Positions 7,556 through 18,992 of a DNA stretch of 64,000 nt are shown here, one piece after another (the first letter of the stretch is position 1; every line of letters begins with the position of its first letter). The notes beneath the pieces were generated by a model. It did no database searches, was not told the origin of the DNA, and saw nothing but the letters and a program-made list of their open reading frames with translations. The stretch is from Cupriavidus sp. WGlv3 (GTDB taxonomy: Bacteria; Pseudomonadota; Gammaproteobacteria; Burkholderiales; Burkholderiaceae). The position numbers and the translations under genes are program-made. The stretch is taken from the NCBI RefSeq assembly GCF_023952475.1, contig NZ_JALHRX010000019.1:1-64000 (forward strand), read 5' to 3'.

Positions 7556-10500
7556 CTATTCCGTAGCTGCCGCTGCCGCTTGTTCCGGCGCTTGCTGCGC
7601 GCGCGGCAAGCGGCGCGCGATCGCCGCGTACAGCAGTGGCACCGCCAGCGTGCCCAGCACGGTCGCGCCCAGCATGCCGCCCAGCACGCCGGTGCCGACC
7701 GCCTGCTGCGCGCCCGCGCCCGGGCCGGTGCTGATGGCCAGCGGCACCACCCCCAGCACGAACGCCAGCGAGGTCATCACCACCGGCCGCAGCCGCTGGC
7801 GCGCCGCGCGCGTGGCGGCTTCGACCACGTCCATCGCACCCGCGGCGCCGCGCCGCAGCTGCTCGGCGTACTCGACGATCAGGATGGCGTTCTTGGCCGC
7901 CAGGCCCATGATCACCACCACGCCCACCTTGAAATAGACGTCGTTGGGCATGCCGCGCAGCCAGATCGCGGCGGCCGCGCCCATCAGGCCGGTGGGCACG
8001 ATCGCAATCACCGCCAGCGGCAGGGTCCAGCTTTCATACAGTGCCACCAGGCACAGGAAGATAAACAGCAGCGACAGCGCGAACAGCCATGGCGCCTGCG
8101 TACCGGTCTGCTCCTGCTCGAACGCGCGGCCGGTCCAGCGCACGTCGAATTCGGGACCCAGCCCGCGCACCAGTTCCGCCAGCCGCGCCATCGCCGCGCC
8201 GGTGGTGTAGCCCGGCGCCACTTCGGCATTGATGCGCACCGAGCTGAAGCCGTCGAAGCGCTCCAGCGTGACCTCGCCTTGCCCCCATTCCAGCGACGCG
8301 AACGCCGCCAGCGACACCATCGCGCCCTGGGCGTTGCGCACATGCACGCGCGCCAGCTGGTCCGGCTGCATGCGGAACGGCGCGTCGGCCTGCAGGATCA
8401 CGCGCCGCACCCGGCCTTCGCGCGCGACTTCGTCGATATAGCGCGAGCCCAGCGTCGCCGACAGCGTGTGGTGCACGGCTTCGGCATCGACGCCGAAGGT
8501 CTCGGCCTTGCGGTAGTCGATCTTCAGGTCCAGCGCCGGCACGGGCTGGCCGGTGGTGGCGCGCACCTCGCCCAGCACCGGGTCCTGCCTGGCGCGCTCG
8601 ATCAGCTGGTCGCGCGCGGCGAAGAGCGCCTCGCGGCCCACCGGCTGGCGCGCCACCAGGCGCATATCCAGGCCGCCGATGCTGCCCAGTTCCGGCAGCG
8701 CCGAGCTGTTGTAGGCGAACAGTTGCGCGGCGCCGCGGCCGGGCCAGCTTTCGAGGCCGGCCGAAAGCCGCTCCAGCACCGCCTGCGCGCTGTGCCCGCG
8801 TCCGCGCGCCTTCCAGTCGGTCAGGCCGATGAACAGGCTGGCGCGTTGCTCGCCGCTGCCGCCGCTGGACCAGCCCAGCACGGCAAAGCTGGAGCGCACC
8901 GGGTAGCGCTGGTCGCGCATCCACTGCTCGAGGCCGGCAACCAGCCGGCGCGTGTCGGCCTGCGTGCTGCCCGCGGGCAGCTCCACGTCGACCACGATCT
9001 CGCCGGTATCCTCTTCGGGCAGGAAGCCGCTCGGCATCTTCCACAGCGCATAGCCGCACGCCAGCGTCAGGGCCAGGTACACCGCCAGCCAGCGCAGCCG
9101 GCGGCGCTGCAGCGCCTGCACCCAGCCGGCATAGCGTGCGGTGAACGCGGCAAAGCGCGCATCGAACCACGCCAGCGGCCCGCGCGCCGGCGCGGCGCTG
9201 TGGCGCAGCAGGCTGGCGCACATTGCCGGCGCCAGCGTCAGCGCAAAGAACAGCGAGAACGCGATCGACACCGCCAGGGTCACGGCGAAATGCCGGTAGA
9301 TCACGCCCACCGCGCTGCCGAAGAACGCCATCGGCACGAACACCGCGCACAGCACCAGCGTCACCGCGACCAGCGCGCCGGAGACTTCGCGCATCGAGCG
9401 CGCCGCGGCCTGCATTGCGCCCACGCCATCGCTGCGCATGATGCGCTCGACGTTTTCGACCACCACGATGGCGTCGTCGACCAGGATGCCGATCGCCAGC
9501 ACCACGCCGAACAGCGTGATCACGTTCAGCGACAGGCCCAGCGCGTACAGGCACGCGACCGTGCCCAACAGCGATACCGGCACCACGATGCACGGGATCA
9601 GCGTGGCGCGCAGGTTGCCAAGGAACAGGTACAGGATCAGGAACACCAGCACCGTGGCCTCGATCAGCGTCAGCACCACGCGCGAGATCGACGCCTGCAC
9701 GAAGGTGGCGCCGTCATACGAGATCTCGTAGCGCACGTCGCCCGGGAAGCCCTTGCTGGCGGCGTCGAGCGCGGCGCGCACGGTGCGCGAGGTCTGGAGC
9801 ACGTTGGCGCCGTCGGCCAGCTTCAGGCCGATCGAGGCGGCGTTGCGCGTGTTCAGGGTGGAGCCATAGCGGTAGTCGCTGGCGGCCAGTTCCACCCGTG
9901 CCACGTCGCGCAGCAGCACCGCCGAGCCATCGGTGGCGGCGCGCACCACAATGCGCCCGAACGCCTGCGCGTCGCTCATCGGCGCGGGCGGCCGCACGAT
10001 CGCCTGGAACGGCTGGCCCGGCACCGCCGGGGCGCCCCCCAGCTGGCCCGGCGTGACGTTGCCGTTGCGCGCGCGGATGGCGGCCTCGACCTCGGCCGTG
10101 GTCAGGTTGAAGGCGTTCAGCTTGTCCGGGTCGAACCAGATCCGCAGCGCGTACTCGGCGCCGTAGGGTTCGGCCTTGCCGATGCCGGGCAGGCGGCGCA
10201 GCAGCGGCAGCACCGAGCCGGCGGCAAAGTCGCCCAGCGCGGTTTCGTCGAGCTGGCCGCTGTCCGAGACCAGCGACACATACATGAAGGCGCTGCTGCT
10301 GGCCTGGTCGACATAGACCCCGCCGCGGCGCACCGCCTCGGGCAGCAGCGGCTCGGCCTGGGCCACGCGGTTGCGCACGTTGACCTGCGCCAGCTGCGGG
10401 TCGGTGCCCTGGCGGAAGCCCAGCGTCACCGTGGCGGTGCCGCCCTCGCTGCTGGAATCGAGGTAGAGCAGGCCGGGAATGCCGTGCATCTGCTGCTCCA

Positions 10501-10693
10501 GCACCGCGGTGACGCGGTCTTCCACCGTGCGCGCGGACGCGCCGGGGTAATCGGCATAGATGATCACCGTGGGCGGCGCCACCGCCGGATACTGGGCGAT
10601 GGGAATGCGGTTCAGGACCAGCAGGCCCGCCACCACGGTCAGGATGGCCAGCACCCAGGCGAACGCCGGGCGCTTCAGGAAAAACGACGCCAT
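7556..10693 (-). CDS. RND multidrug efflux transporter (HAE1/AcrB-like inner-membrane pump)
   Basis: This 1045-residue transporter has the full RND layout: a first membrane helix at 10-28, a large periplasmic loop, helices 2-6 including the proton-relay motif GILVDDAIVVVENVER (paired aspartates), a second periplasmic loop, and a final helix bundle with GLAAKNAILIVEY. Such pumps export drugs, solvents or metabolites with a membrane-fusion protein and an outer-membrane channel. Neither partner gene is adjacent: the upstream 300 bases are empty and the downstream gene is the repeat protein. It may work with partners encoded elsewhere. The substrate cannot be predicted. Confidence 0.93.
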   Translation of the reverse strand: MASFFLKRPAFAWVLAILTVVAGLLVLNRIPIAQYPAVAPPTVIIYADYPGASARTVEDRVTAVLEQQMHGIPGLLYLDSSSEGGTATVTLGFRQGTDPQLAQVNVRNRVAQAEPLLPEAVRRGGVYVDQASSSAFMYVSLVSDSGQLDETALGDFAAGSVLPLLRRLPGIGKAEPYGAEYALRIWFDPDKLNAFNLTTAEVEAAIRARNGNVTPGQLGGAPAVPGQPFQAIVRPPAPMSDAQAFGRIVVRAATDGSAVLLRDVARVELAASDYRYGSTLNTRNAASIGLKLADGANVLQTSRTVRAALDAASKGFPGDVRYEISYDGATFVQASISRVVLTLIEATVLVFLILYLFLGNLRATLIPCIVVPVSLLGTVACLYALGLSLNVITLFGVVLAIGILVDDAIVVVENVERIMRSDGVGAMQAAARSMREVSGALVAVTLVLCAVFVPMAFFGSAVGVIYRHFAVTLAVSIAFSLFFALTLAPAMCASLLRHSAAPARGPLAWFDARFAAFTARYAGWVQALQRRRLRWLAVYLALTLACGYALWKMPSGFLPEEDTGEIVVDVELPAGSTQADTRRLVAGLEQWMRDQRYPVRSSFAVLGWSSGGSGEQRASLFIGLTDWKARGRGHSAQAVLERLSAGLESWPGRGAAQLFAYNSSALPELGSIGGLDMRLVARQPVGREALFAARDQLIERARQDPVLGEVRATTGQPVPALDLKIDYRKAETFGVDAEAVHHTLSATLGSRYIDEVAREGRVRRVILQADAPFRMQPDQLARVHVRNAQGAMVSLAAFASLEWGQGEVTLERFDGFSSVRINAEVAPGYTTGAAMARLAELVRGLGPEFDVRWTGRAFEQEQTGTQAPWLFALSLLFIFLCLVALYESWTLPLAVIAIVPTGLMGAAAAIWLRGMPNDVYFKVGVVVIMGLAAKNAILIVEYAEQLRRGAAGAMDVVEAATRAARQRLRPVVMTSLAFVLGVVPLAISTGPGAGAQQAVGTGVLGGMLGATVLGTLAVPLLYAAIARRLPRAQQAPEQAAAAATE

Positions 10694-10996
10694 GTCAGGT
10701 CAGGGCTGGCACGGGCGCACGGCAAGTGAAGATCGGCCGTGGCTCCGGTGCGGTTGGAACGGAACGGCTTGGGTGCGGAGACGCCGCAACGATTGCGGCA
10801 AGTGGCGCGTACCCGGGGGTACGGGGTCCGGCGGGGAAGGACCCGGCGCTGCGGCGGAAAGGATCCGTGAGGATCAACGCCGGCGACCGGCCGTCATACT
10901 GCGGCCTTGCCGGCGATTATAGACAGGGAAGCGCGGCCCGGACAACGCAAACGTCACATTGTCAGTCCCTACTGAGGTTGGGGGTGAGGCCGGGAA
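10694..10996. other. Gene-free stretch upstream of the RND pump
   Basis: About 300 bases between the RND start and the 3' end of the metalloprotease gene, both on the minus strand. It should hold the RND promoter, but no convincing -35/-10 pair, operator dyad or regulator gene is visible. The expected membrane-fusion protein gene is absent. Confidence 0.5.
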
Positions 10997-11866
10997 CTAC
11001 AGGTCGCGCGCGGCGAAGGCGTCGCACTTGCGGATGTCGCCGGACTCGATGCCACGGCGCAGCCAGCGCACGCGCTGCTCGCTGGAACCGTGAGTAAAAG
11101 CTTCAGGCACGACATAGCCCTGCGACTGGCGCTGCAGCCGGTCGTCGCCGATGGCGGCGGCGGCCTTCAGGCCTTCTTCGATATCGCCCGGTTCCAGTAG
11201 CTGCTGGTTGGCGCGCTGCGCGGTGGCGGCCCAGACCCCGGCGAGGCAGTCGGCCTGCAGCTCCATGCGCACCGACAGCTGGTTGGCCTGGGCCTCGCCC
11301 ATGCGCCGGCGCGCGTTGTCGACCTTGTCCGAGACCCCGAGCAGGTTCTGCACATGGTGGCCGATCTCGTGCGCGATCACATAGGCCTGGGCAAAGTCGC
11401 CGCTGGCGCCGAAGCGCTGGCGCAACTCGTCATAGAAGGCTAGGTCGATATAGACCTTCTGGTCGCCGGGGCAGTAGAACGGGCCCATCGCCGACTGGCC
11501 GGTGCCGCATGCCGTCGGCGTGGCGCCGGAGAACAGCACCAGCGTCGGCGGCGCATAGCGGCGGTTGAGCTGGGTTTCGAAGATGTGTTGCCAGGTGCGC
11601 TCGGTATTGCCCAGCACCTTGCGCGTGAACACCGTCATCTGGTCCGTCGCCGGCGGCCGGTTGGCCTGCTGCTGTTGCTGCTGCGGGCCGGAGCCTTGCA
11701 GCACCGACGCGCCCTGCATGATCAGCATCGGATCGATGCCGAAGAAATACGACGCCGCCAGCGCGATGATGACCGTGCCGATGCCGATCGACTTGCCGCC
11801 AAGGCCGCCGAATCCGCCGCGGCGGTCTTCAACGTGCTGGCTTTCGGCTTCGTCATCTAGGCGCAT
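10997..11866 (-). CDS. YpfJ-type neutral zinc metallopeptidase
   Basis: This 289-residue protein has a short cytoplasmic N terminus, one membrane anchor (about 26-44), a Gln-rich linker (61-67) and a zincin domain. The HEIGHH motif is at 166-171 and a third ligand lies in the ELQADCLAG segment. This is the YpfJ / KPN_02809 family of membrane-anchored putative metallopeptidases. Its substrates are unknown, though a role in envelope protein turnover is plausible. The N-terminal RLDDEAESQHVEDRRG start is typical of the family. It stands between the RND gene and the pyk terminator and is probably monocistronic. Confidence 0.9.
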   Translation of the reverse strand: MRLDDEAESQHVEDRRGGFGGLGGKSIGIGTVIIALAASYFFGIDPMLIMQGASVLQGSGPQQQQQQANRPPATDQMTVFTRKVLGNTERTWQHIFETQLNRRYAPPTLVLFSGATPTACGTGQSAMGPFYCPGDQKVYIDLAFYDELRQRFGASGDFAQAYVIAHEIGHHVQNLLGVSDKVDNARRRMGEAQANQLSVRMELQADCLAGVWAATAQRANQQLLEPGDIEEGLKAAAAIGDDRLQRQSQGYVVPEAFTHGSSEQRVRWLRRGIESGDIRKCDAFAARDL

Positions 11867-11982
11867 GGGGGCTCCGGTGCTTGGGAAAGAGGGCGGGGAA
11901 AGTGGAATTCAGTATAGCAATCCGCGCTTCGGTGCTCGTCCCGGCGTCGCGCCGTGCCTGCGGATGCGCACCGCGGCACGCC

Positions 11983-12066
11983 AAAAAAAACACCGCCCAC
12001 TCACCCTGGAGACGGGCAATGCGGGCGGTGTGCGGCAAAGCGAAGAAACCGGGTTTGCACCCGGTT
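11983..12066 (-). terminator. Terminator of the gcl-hyi-glxR-ttuD-pyk operon
   Basis: On the minus strand, two hairpins follow the pyk stop codon. The first is AACCGGG/CCCGGTT (12060-12066 with 12047-12053, loop of 6). The second is CACCGCCC/GGGCGGTG (12023-12030 with 11991-11998), followed immediately by eight T residues (11990-11983). The second is a classical Rho-independent terminator. Confidence 0.85.
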
Positions 12067-12111
12067 CCGTCATGGCGTGGTCGTTCCGCAGCGGGAACGC
12101 GCGCAGTGTGC

Positions 12112-13575
12112 TCAGGCCAGTGCGGCCTCGCGTTTGGCCGGCGCGGCGGCCACCACGCTGGCGCTGACTTCGGCCACGCGCAGCAGGTTGGTGGTGCCGC
12201 CCTGGCCGAACGGCATGCCGGCGGCGATGGTGATCTGGTCACCCGGCGCGGCGTAGCCTTCGGCAACGGCGGCGCGCGTGGCGGCCTCGACCATCTCGTC
12301 GACGCTCTGCACGTCCGGGCTCACGGTGGAGTGGATGCCCCACGCGATCGCCAGCCGGCGTGCGATCTCCAGGTTCGGCGTGATGCTGACGATCGGCGCG
12401 CAGGGCCGCTCGCGCGCCGCGCGCAGCGCGGTGGCGCCCGACGACGTATAGGTCACCGTCGCCGCCGCGCCGATGATCTGCGTGACTTCGCGCAGCGCGG
12501 CGCAGATAGCATCCTGGCGCGTGTTCAGCGGGGTCTCGTGCTGCGCGTCGAGCAAGTTGCGGTACAGCGGGTCGCGCTCGACCTCGGTGACGATGCGGTT
12601 CATCATCGACACCGCCTGCACCGGGTAGCGGCCGTTGGCCGACTCGGCCGACAGCATCACTGCATCGGCGCCTTCATAGATCGCGCTGGCCACGTCCGAG
12701 GCTTCGGCACGCGTCGGCACCGGCGAGTCGATCATCGATTCCAGCATCTGCGTGGCGATCACCACCGGCTTGCCCAACTGGCGGCACACGCGCAGGATGC
12801 GCTTCTGCACGCCGGGCACGCGCTCGGGCGGCAGTTCCACGCCCAGGTCGCCGCGCGCCACCATCACCGAATCGGACACGCGCACGATCTCTTCGAGCTG
12901 CTGCAGCGCGGCCGGCTTCTCGATCTTGGACAGGATGCCGGCACGGGTGCCAACGATCTCGCGCGCCTCCACGATGTCGGACGGGCGCTGCACGAACGAC
13001 AGGCCGATCCAGTCGGCGCCCAGCGACAGCGCGAAGTCCAGGTCCTTGCGGTCCTTCTCGGTTAGCGCCGGAATGGGGATCACCGCGTCGGGCACGTTCA
13101 CGCCCTTGCGGTCCGACAGCGAGCCGTTGTTGGCGACGCGCGTGGTGATGGTGCCGGTGGTGACCGACTCGATCGCCAGGCGCACCTTGCCGTCGTCGAT
13201 CAGCAGCGACTGGCCGGGCTGCGCGGCCTGAAACAGCTCAGGGTGCGGCAGGTAGACGCGGGTGCCGTCGCCAGGGGTCGGGTCGCTGTCGAGCACGAAC
13301 ACATCGCCGGTGCGCACCGCGACCTTGCCGGCGGCGAAGGTGCCGATGCGCAGCTTGGGGCCCTGCAGGTCGGCCAGCACGGCGATGGGGCGGCCGGTCT
13401 CGGCCTCGACCTGGCGCACCGCGTCGTAGCGCGCGCGGTGGTCGTCGTGCGTGCCGTGGCTGAAGTTCAGCCGGAACACGTCCGCGCCGGCCTCGAACAG
13501 CGCGCGGATCACCGCGATGTCGGTGCTGGCGGGGCCGAGCGTGGCCACGATCTTCGCTTTGCGCTGGCGTCTCAT
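12112..13575 (-). CDS. pyk: Pyruvate kinase
   Basis: This 487-residue pyruvate kinase converts phosphoenolpyruvate and ADP to pyruvate and ATP. Diagnostic segments are the N-terminal KIVATLGPAS, FRLNFSHG, LADLQGPKLRIG, the active-site signature SKIEKPAALQQLEEI with its catalytic lysine, MVARGDLGVELP, and ATQMLESM. It is the last gene of the glyoxylate operon, directly after ttuD. In C. necator-type genomes a pyk paralogue sits in this position, and in tartrate/glyoxylate operons a linked pyruvate kinase completes the route from glycerate to pyruvate. Two tandem hairpins end the operon after it. Confidence 0.96.
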   Translation of the reverse strand: MRRQRKAKIVATLGPASTDIAVIRALFEAGADVFRLNFSHGTHDDHRARYDAVRQVEAETGRPIAVLADLQGPKLRIGTFAAGKVAVRTGDVFVLDSDPTPGDGTRVYLPHPELFQAAQPGQSLLIDDGKVRLAIESVTTGTITTRVANNGSLSDRKGVNVPDAVIPIPALTEKDRKDLDFALSLGADWIGLSFVQRPSDIVEAREIVGTRAGILSKIEKPAALQQLEEIVRVSDSVMVARGDLGVELPPERVPGVQKRILRVCRQLGKPVVIATQMLESMIDSPVPTRAEASDVASAIYEGADAVMLSAESANGRYPVQAVSMMNRIVTEVERDPLYRNLLDAQHETPLNTRQDAICAALREVTQIIGAAATVTYTSSGATALRAARERPCAPIVSITPNLEIARRLAIAWGIHSTVSPDVQSVDEMVEAATRAAVAEGYAAPGDQITIAAGMPFGQGGTTNLLRVAEVSASVVAAAPAKREAALA

Positions 13576-13649
13576 GATGTCTCCTCTTCCATTCTCGGTA
13601 GCGGCGCGTCGGCGCCGCGAGTCAGTCGGTACTACGTTGGCGGCGATCG

Positions 13650-14963
13650 TCAGACGATCAGGATCGCGCGGAAATCGTTTACGTTGGTGCGGGTCGGGCC
13701 GGTGACGATCAGGTCGTCCAGGCCCGCGAAGAAGCCGTAGCCGTCGTTGTTCTCCAGGTGCGCGCGCGCATGCAGGCCGCGCGCGCCGGCGCGAGTCAGC
13801 GTGTCGGGGGACAGCAGGGCACCGGCGTTGTCTTCCGAGCCGTCGATGCCATCGGTGTCGCCGGCGAGCGCGTGTACGCCGGGCAGCCCGTCGAGCGCCA
13901 CCGCCAGCGCCAGCAGGAACTCGGCATTGCGGCCGCCGCGGCCCTTGCCGCGCACGGTCACGGTGGTCTCGCCGCCGGACAGGATCACGCAGGGCTTGCC
14001 GAACGGCTGGCCGCGCTGCGCCACCTGGCGCGCGATCGCGGCATGCACTTCGGCGACTTCGCGCGCTTCGCCCTCGATGCAGTCGGACAGGATATGGGCC
14101 TCGAAGCCCAGTTCGCGCGCACGCGCGGCCGCGGCCTCGAGCGATTGCTGCGCGGTTGCAAGCGTCACGCTGCGGTGGCCGCTGAAGCGCGCGTCGCCGG
14201 GCTTCGGCGTCTCGCCGGCGCCGCTTTCCAGGTGCGCGCGCACGTTGGCCGGCACCTCGATGCCGTACTTGGCGATCACCGCCAGCGCATCGGCGCAGGT
14301 GGTCGCATCCGGCAGCGTCGGGCCACTGGCGATCAGGGTCGGGTCATCGCCGGGAATGTCGGAAATCAGCATCGTCTCGACGCGGGCCGGCGCGCAGTGC
14401 AGCGCCAGGCGGCCGCCCTTGAGCGCCGACAGGTGCTTGCGCACGCAGTTCATCTCGCCGATGCTGGCGCCGCTCCTGAGCAGCGCCTTGTTCACGGCTT
14501 GCTTGTCGGCCAGCGTCAGGCCCGGCGCCGGCGCGGCCAGCAGCGCGGAGCCGCCGCCGGAGATCAGGCACAGCACCAGGTCGTCGGCGGTGAGGCCCTG
14601 CACCAGCTCCACCATGCGCTGCGCGGCGCGCGCGCCGGCTTCGTCGGGAACCGGGTGGGCGGCTTCGACCACTTCGATGCGCTGGCAGTCGGCGCCATGG
14701 CCGTAGCGCGTCACCACCAAGCCCGACAGCTCGCCTTGCCAGTTCGCTTCCACCGCCTGCGCCATCGCCGCGGCGGCCTTGCCGGCGCCGATCACCACGG
14801 TGCGGCCCTTGGGCGGCGCGGGCAGGTGCGGCGGCAGGCAGTGGCTGGCGCTGACGGAGGCGACCGCGGTATCGAACAGCTCGCGCAGCAGCGCGCGCGG
14901 TTCAGCGTTGGCTGCGGTGCGCTGGGGCGACAGCAGGGCGGCTTGGGGTTCGGTGACGAGCAT
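13650..14963 (-). CDS. ttuD: Glycerate 2-kinase (MOFRL family, TtuD/GarK-like)
   Basis: This 437-residue enzyme phosphorylates D-glycerate, most likely at position 2. It shows the N-terminal DUF4147 segment with IGAGKAAAAMA, the LISGGGSALLAAPAPG loop, MNCVRKHLSALKGGRLA and ISDIPGDDPTLIASGPT. The C-terminal MOFRL domain has LSGGETTVTVRGKGRGGRN and AGDTDGIDG. It lies between glxR and pyk in one operon, where it takes glycerate made by GlxR and passes the product towards phosphoenolpyruvate through enolase. Its relatives are called TtuD in tartrate utilisation. Confidence 0.93.
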   Translation of the reverse strand: MLVTEPQAALLSPQRTAANAEPRALLRELFDTAVASVSASHCLPPHLPAPPKGRTVVIGAGKAAAAMAQAVEANWQGELSGLVVTRYGHGADCQRIEVVEAAHPVPDEAGARAAQRMVELVQGLTADDLVLCLISGGGSALLAAPAPGLTLADKQAVNKALLRSGASIGEMNCVRKHLSALKGGRLALHCAPARVETMLISDIPGDDPTLIASGPTLPDATTCADALAVIAKYGIEVPANVRAHLESGAGETPKPGDARFSGHRSVTLATAQQSLEAAAARARELGFEAHILSDCIEGEAREVAEVHAAIARQVAQRGQPFGKPCVILSGGETTVTVRGKGRGGRNAEFLLALAVALDGLPGVHALAGDTDGIDGSEDNAGALLSPDTLTRAGARGLHARAHLENNDGYGFFAGLDDLIVTGPTRTNVNDFRAILIV

Positions 14964-15030
14964 GAAGAATCCTGGGTGCTGACGGGGAAAGCGAGTCGTC
15001 CCCGCTGGGCGGGGACGACGGGGTTGCTGC

Positions 15031-15951
15031 TTACTTGGCGTTGGCGATCTGGTGGTTCGACATGATCTCGATCGCGCGGCACAGGGCCGAGTGGTCCTGC
15101 TTGCCCAGGCCGTTGGCCGAGCAGGTGTTGAACAGTTCCTGCGCGGTGGCGGTGTTGGGCAGTGCCACGCCCAGCGCCTTGGCCCCCTGCAGCGCCAGGT
15201 TCAGGTCCTTCTGGTGCAGCTCGATGCGGAAGCCCGGATCGAAGGTGCGCTTGACCATGCGGTCGCCGTGCACTTCCAGGATGCGCGACGCGGCAAAGCC
15301 GCCCATCAGCGCCTCGCGCACCTTGGCCGGATCGGCGCCGGCCTTGGAGGCGAACAGCAGCGCTTCGGACACGGCCTGGATATTCAGCGCGACGATGATC
15401 TGGTTGGCCACCTTGGTGGTCTGGCCATCGCCGTTGCCGCCCACCAGCGTGATGTTCTTGCCCATCAGCTCGAACAGCGGCTTGACCTGGTCGAAGGCTT
15501 CCTGCGGGCCGCCGACCATGATCGTCAGCGACGCGGCCTTGGCGCCCACTTCACCGCCCGACACCGGCGCGTCCAGGTACGAAGCGCCCAGCTTGTTGAT
15601 GCGCGCGGCGAAGTCCTTGGTGGCGATCGGCGAGATCGAGCTCATGTCGACCACGATCTTGCTGTAGCTGGCTTCCTTGCCGGCGGCCTTGAACGCGGCG
15701 GCCACGCCCTTCTCGCTGAACAGCACCGCTTCCACGTGCGGCGTGTCCGGCACCATGATGACGATGATGTCGGCACGCTTGGCGACTTCCTCGGCGCTGG
15801 TGCAGACGGTCACGCCTGCGTCGACCAGGAATTGCGGAGCCGGGTTGACGTCATGCACGAACAGCGTGTGGCCGGCGGCGCGCAGATGGCCCGCCATCGG
15901 TGCGCCCATGATGCCCAGGCCGATGAAGCCGACGTTGCGAGTGGTTGCCAT
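15031..15951 (-). CDS. glxR: 2-hydroxy-3-oxopropionate (tartronate semialdehyde) reductase
   Basis: This 306-residue beta-hydroxyacid dehydrogenase reduces tartronate semialdehyde to D-glycerate with NAD(P)H. The Rossmann motif GFIGLGIMGAPMAGHL is at residues 8-23, the substrate-binding DAPVSGGEVGA in the middle, and the catalytic lysine segment GQTTKVANQI near residue 180. A TCTCCTTGC-complement ribosome-binding site precedes it. It follows hyi and precedes ttuD on the minus strand with gaps below 80 bases, which fits co-transcription with gcl. Confidence 0.95.
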   Translation of the reverse strand: MATTRNVGFIGLGIMGAPMAGHLRAAGHTLFVHDVNPAPQFLVDAGVTVCTSAEEVAKRADIIVIMVPDTPHVEAVLFSEKGVAAAFKAAGKEASYSKIVVDMSSISPIATKDFAARINKLGASYLDAPVSGGEVGAKAASLTIMVGGPQEAFDQVKPLFELMGKNITLVGGNGDGQTTKVANQIIVALNIQAVSEALLFASKAGADPAKVREALMGGFAASRILEVHGDRMVKRTFDPGFRIELHQKDLNLALQGAKALGVALPNTATAQELFNTCSANGLGKQDHSALCRAIEIMSNHQIANAK

Positions 15952-16029
15952 GTGATGTCTCCTTGCTTGAGATTAAATGTGTCTTGGTTCGTGTAGGTAG
16001 TAGCGGGATACGACGGCAGCGCGCAGCGC

Positions 16030-16812
16030 TTATTGCACGCCGTGCGCGGCGCGCCAGCCCAGGCCGGCTTCGGTGGTGGTCTTCGGCTTGTACTCGCAGC
16101 CGATCCAGCCGGTGTAGCCGATCTCGTCCAGGAACTTGAACAGGTACTGGTAGTTCAGCTCGCCCGTGCCCGGCTCGTTGCGGCCCGGGTTGTCGGCCAG
16201 CTGGATGTGCTTGATCTTCGGCAGGTTGGCCTTGATGGTGTTGGCGATCTCGCCTTCCATCCGCTGCATGTGATAGATGTCGTACTGCACGTACAGGTTG
16301 GGCGCGTTGACCTGGGTGATCAGGTCCAGCGCCTGCTGCGTGCGCGACAGGAAGAAGCCCGGGATGTCGAAGGTGTTGATCGGCTCGATCAGCAGGTCGA
16401 TATGCTCGGCGGCCAGCGCGCCGGCGGCGAAGCGCAGGTTTTCCACCAGCGTTTCCTGCGCCTGCTCGCGCCTGACGTTCTGCGGCAGGATGCCGACCAG
16501 GCAGTTGAGCTGGCGCACGCCCAAGACCTTGGCGTACTTGATGGCCTCGCCGACGCCGTCCTGGAACTCGCCGACGCGGTCCGGGTGGCAGGCAATGCCG
16601 CGCTCGCCCGCATCCCACTTGCCGGCGGGCAGGTTGTGCAGCACCAGGTCGAGCTGGAAGCGGTTCAGGCGGTCAGCGATCTGGTCCGCATGGAACGCGT
16701 AGGGAAACAGGAATTCGACGCCGCGGAAGCCCGCGCGGGCGGCGGCTTCGAAGCGGTCGAGAAAGCCCGCTTCGTTGAACAGCATGGTGAGGTTGGCCGC
16801 AAGTTTAGTCAT
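16030..16812 (-). CDS. hyi: Hydroxypyruvate isomerase
   Basis: This 260-residue TIM-barrel isomerase interconverts hydroxypyruvate and tartronate semialdehyde. Family marks are MTKLAANLTMLFNE at the start, GFRGVEFLFPYAF, the metal-ligand segment LLIEPINTFDIPGF, QYDIYHMQRMEG, and the C-terminal GWIGCEYKPKTTTE. The ATG at 16812 has a GGAGAGACTC ribosome-binding site; the frame is open further upstream but with no family similarity. It lies between gcl and glxR, the usual order of this operon. Confidence 0.94.
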   Translation of the reverse strand: MTKLAANLTMLFNEAGFLDRFEAAARAGFRGVEFLFPYAFHADQIADRLNRFQLDLVLHNLPAGKWDAGERGIACHPDRVGEFQDGVGEAIKYAKVLGVRQLNCLVGILPQNVRREQAQETLVENLRFAAGALAAEHIDLLIEPINTFDIPGFFLSRTQQALDLITQVNAPNLYVQYDIYHMQRMEGEIANTIKANLPKIKHIQLADNPGRNEPGTGELNYQYLFKFLDEIGYTGWIGCEYKPKTTTEAGLGWRAAHGVQ

Positions 16813-16924
16813 GAGTCTCTCCGGTTTAATTGTGTTGTCGTTCTGCCGGTGCAGAACCGGTGATGCGGGAACGCTGGATCGGCGCGGGCCGTAGCCCGCG
16901 CCTTCCATGTCGGCGTGTCGTGGC

Positions 16925-18709
<1,785 letters not shown>

Positions 18710-18992
18710 GATCTTGTCTCCGGTAATGGTGGGAATTTCGTTGGAGTCGATCCTATTCCCGCAGGCCGGTTGGGATAAACAGAAGAGCGATCAGTTGATT
18801 CGATACCTGCAGTACGCAATAAGGGCTGGAAAGCCATGTCGGACGGTCGGCGCAGGTACGCCGATGCATGCCATTGGATATGTGGTGTGACGGTACGGAC
18901 ACGCAGCGCAGCACTGGGTACGACGGTGCGCCGGCGTGCCGCCGCGGCGCGCTGCGGCAAAATGGCGGCATTTCCTGCCATCCGGGCCAACC

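Noticed and set aside
7490-10729. A 1079-codon open frame antisense to the RND gene
   Set aside because: It is His/Arg/Ala-rich without family similarity and is the usual shadow of a GC-rich gene; the opposite strand encodes a complete RND transporter.
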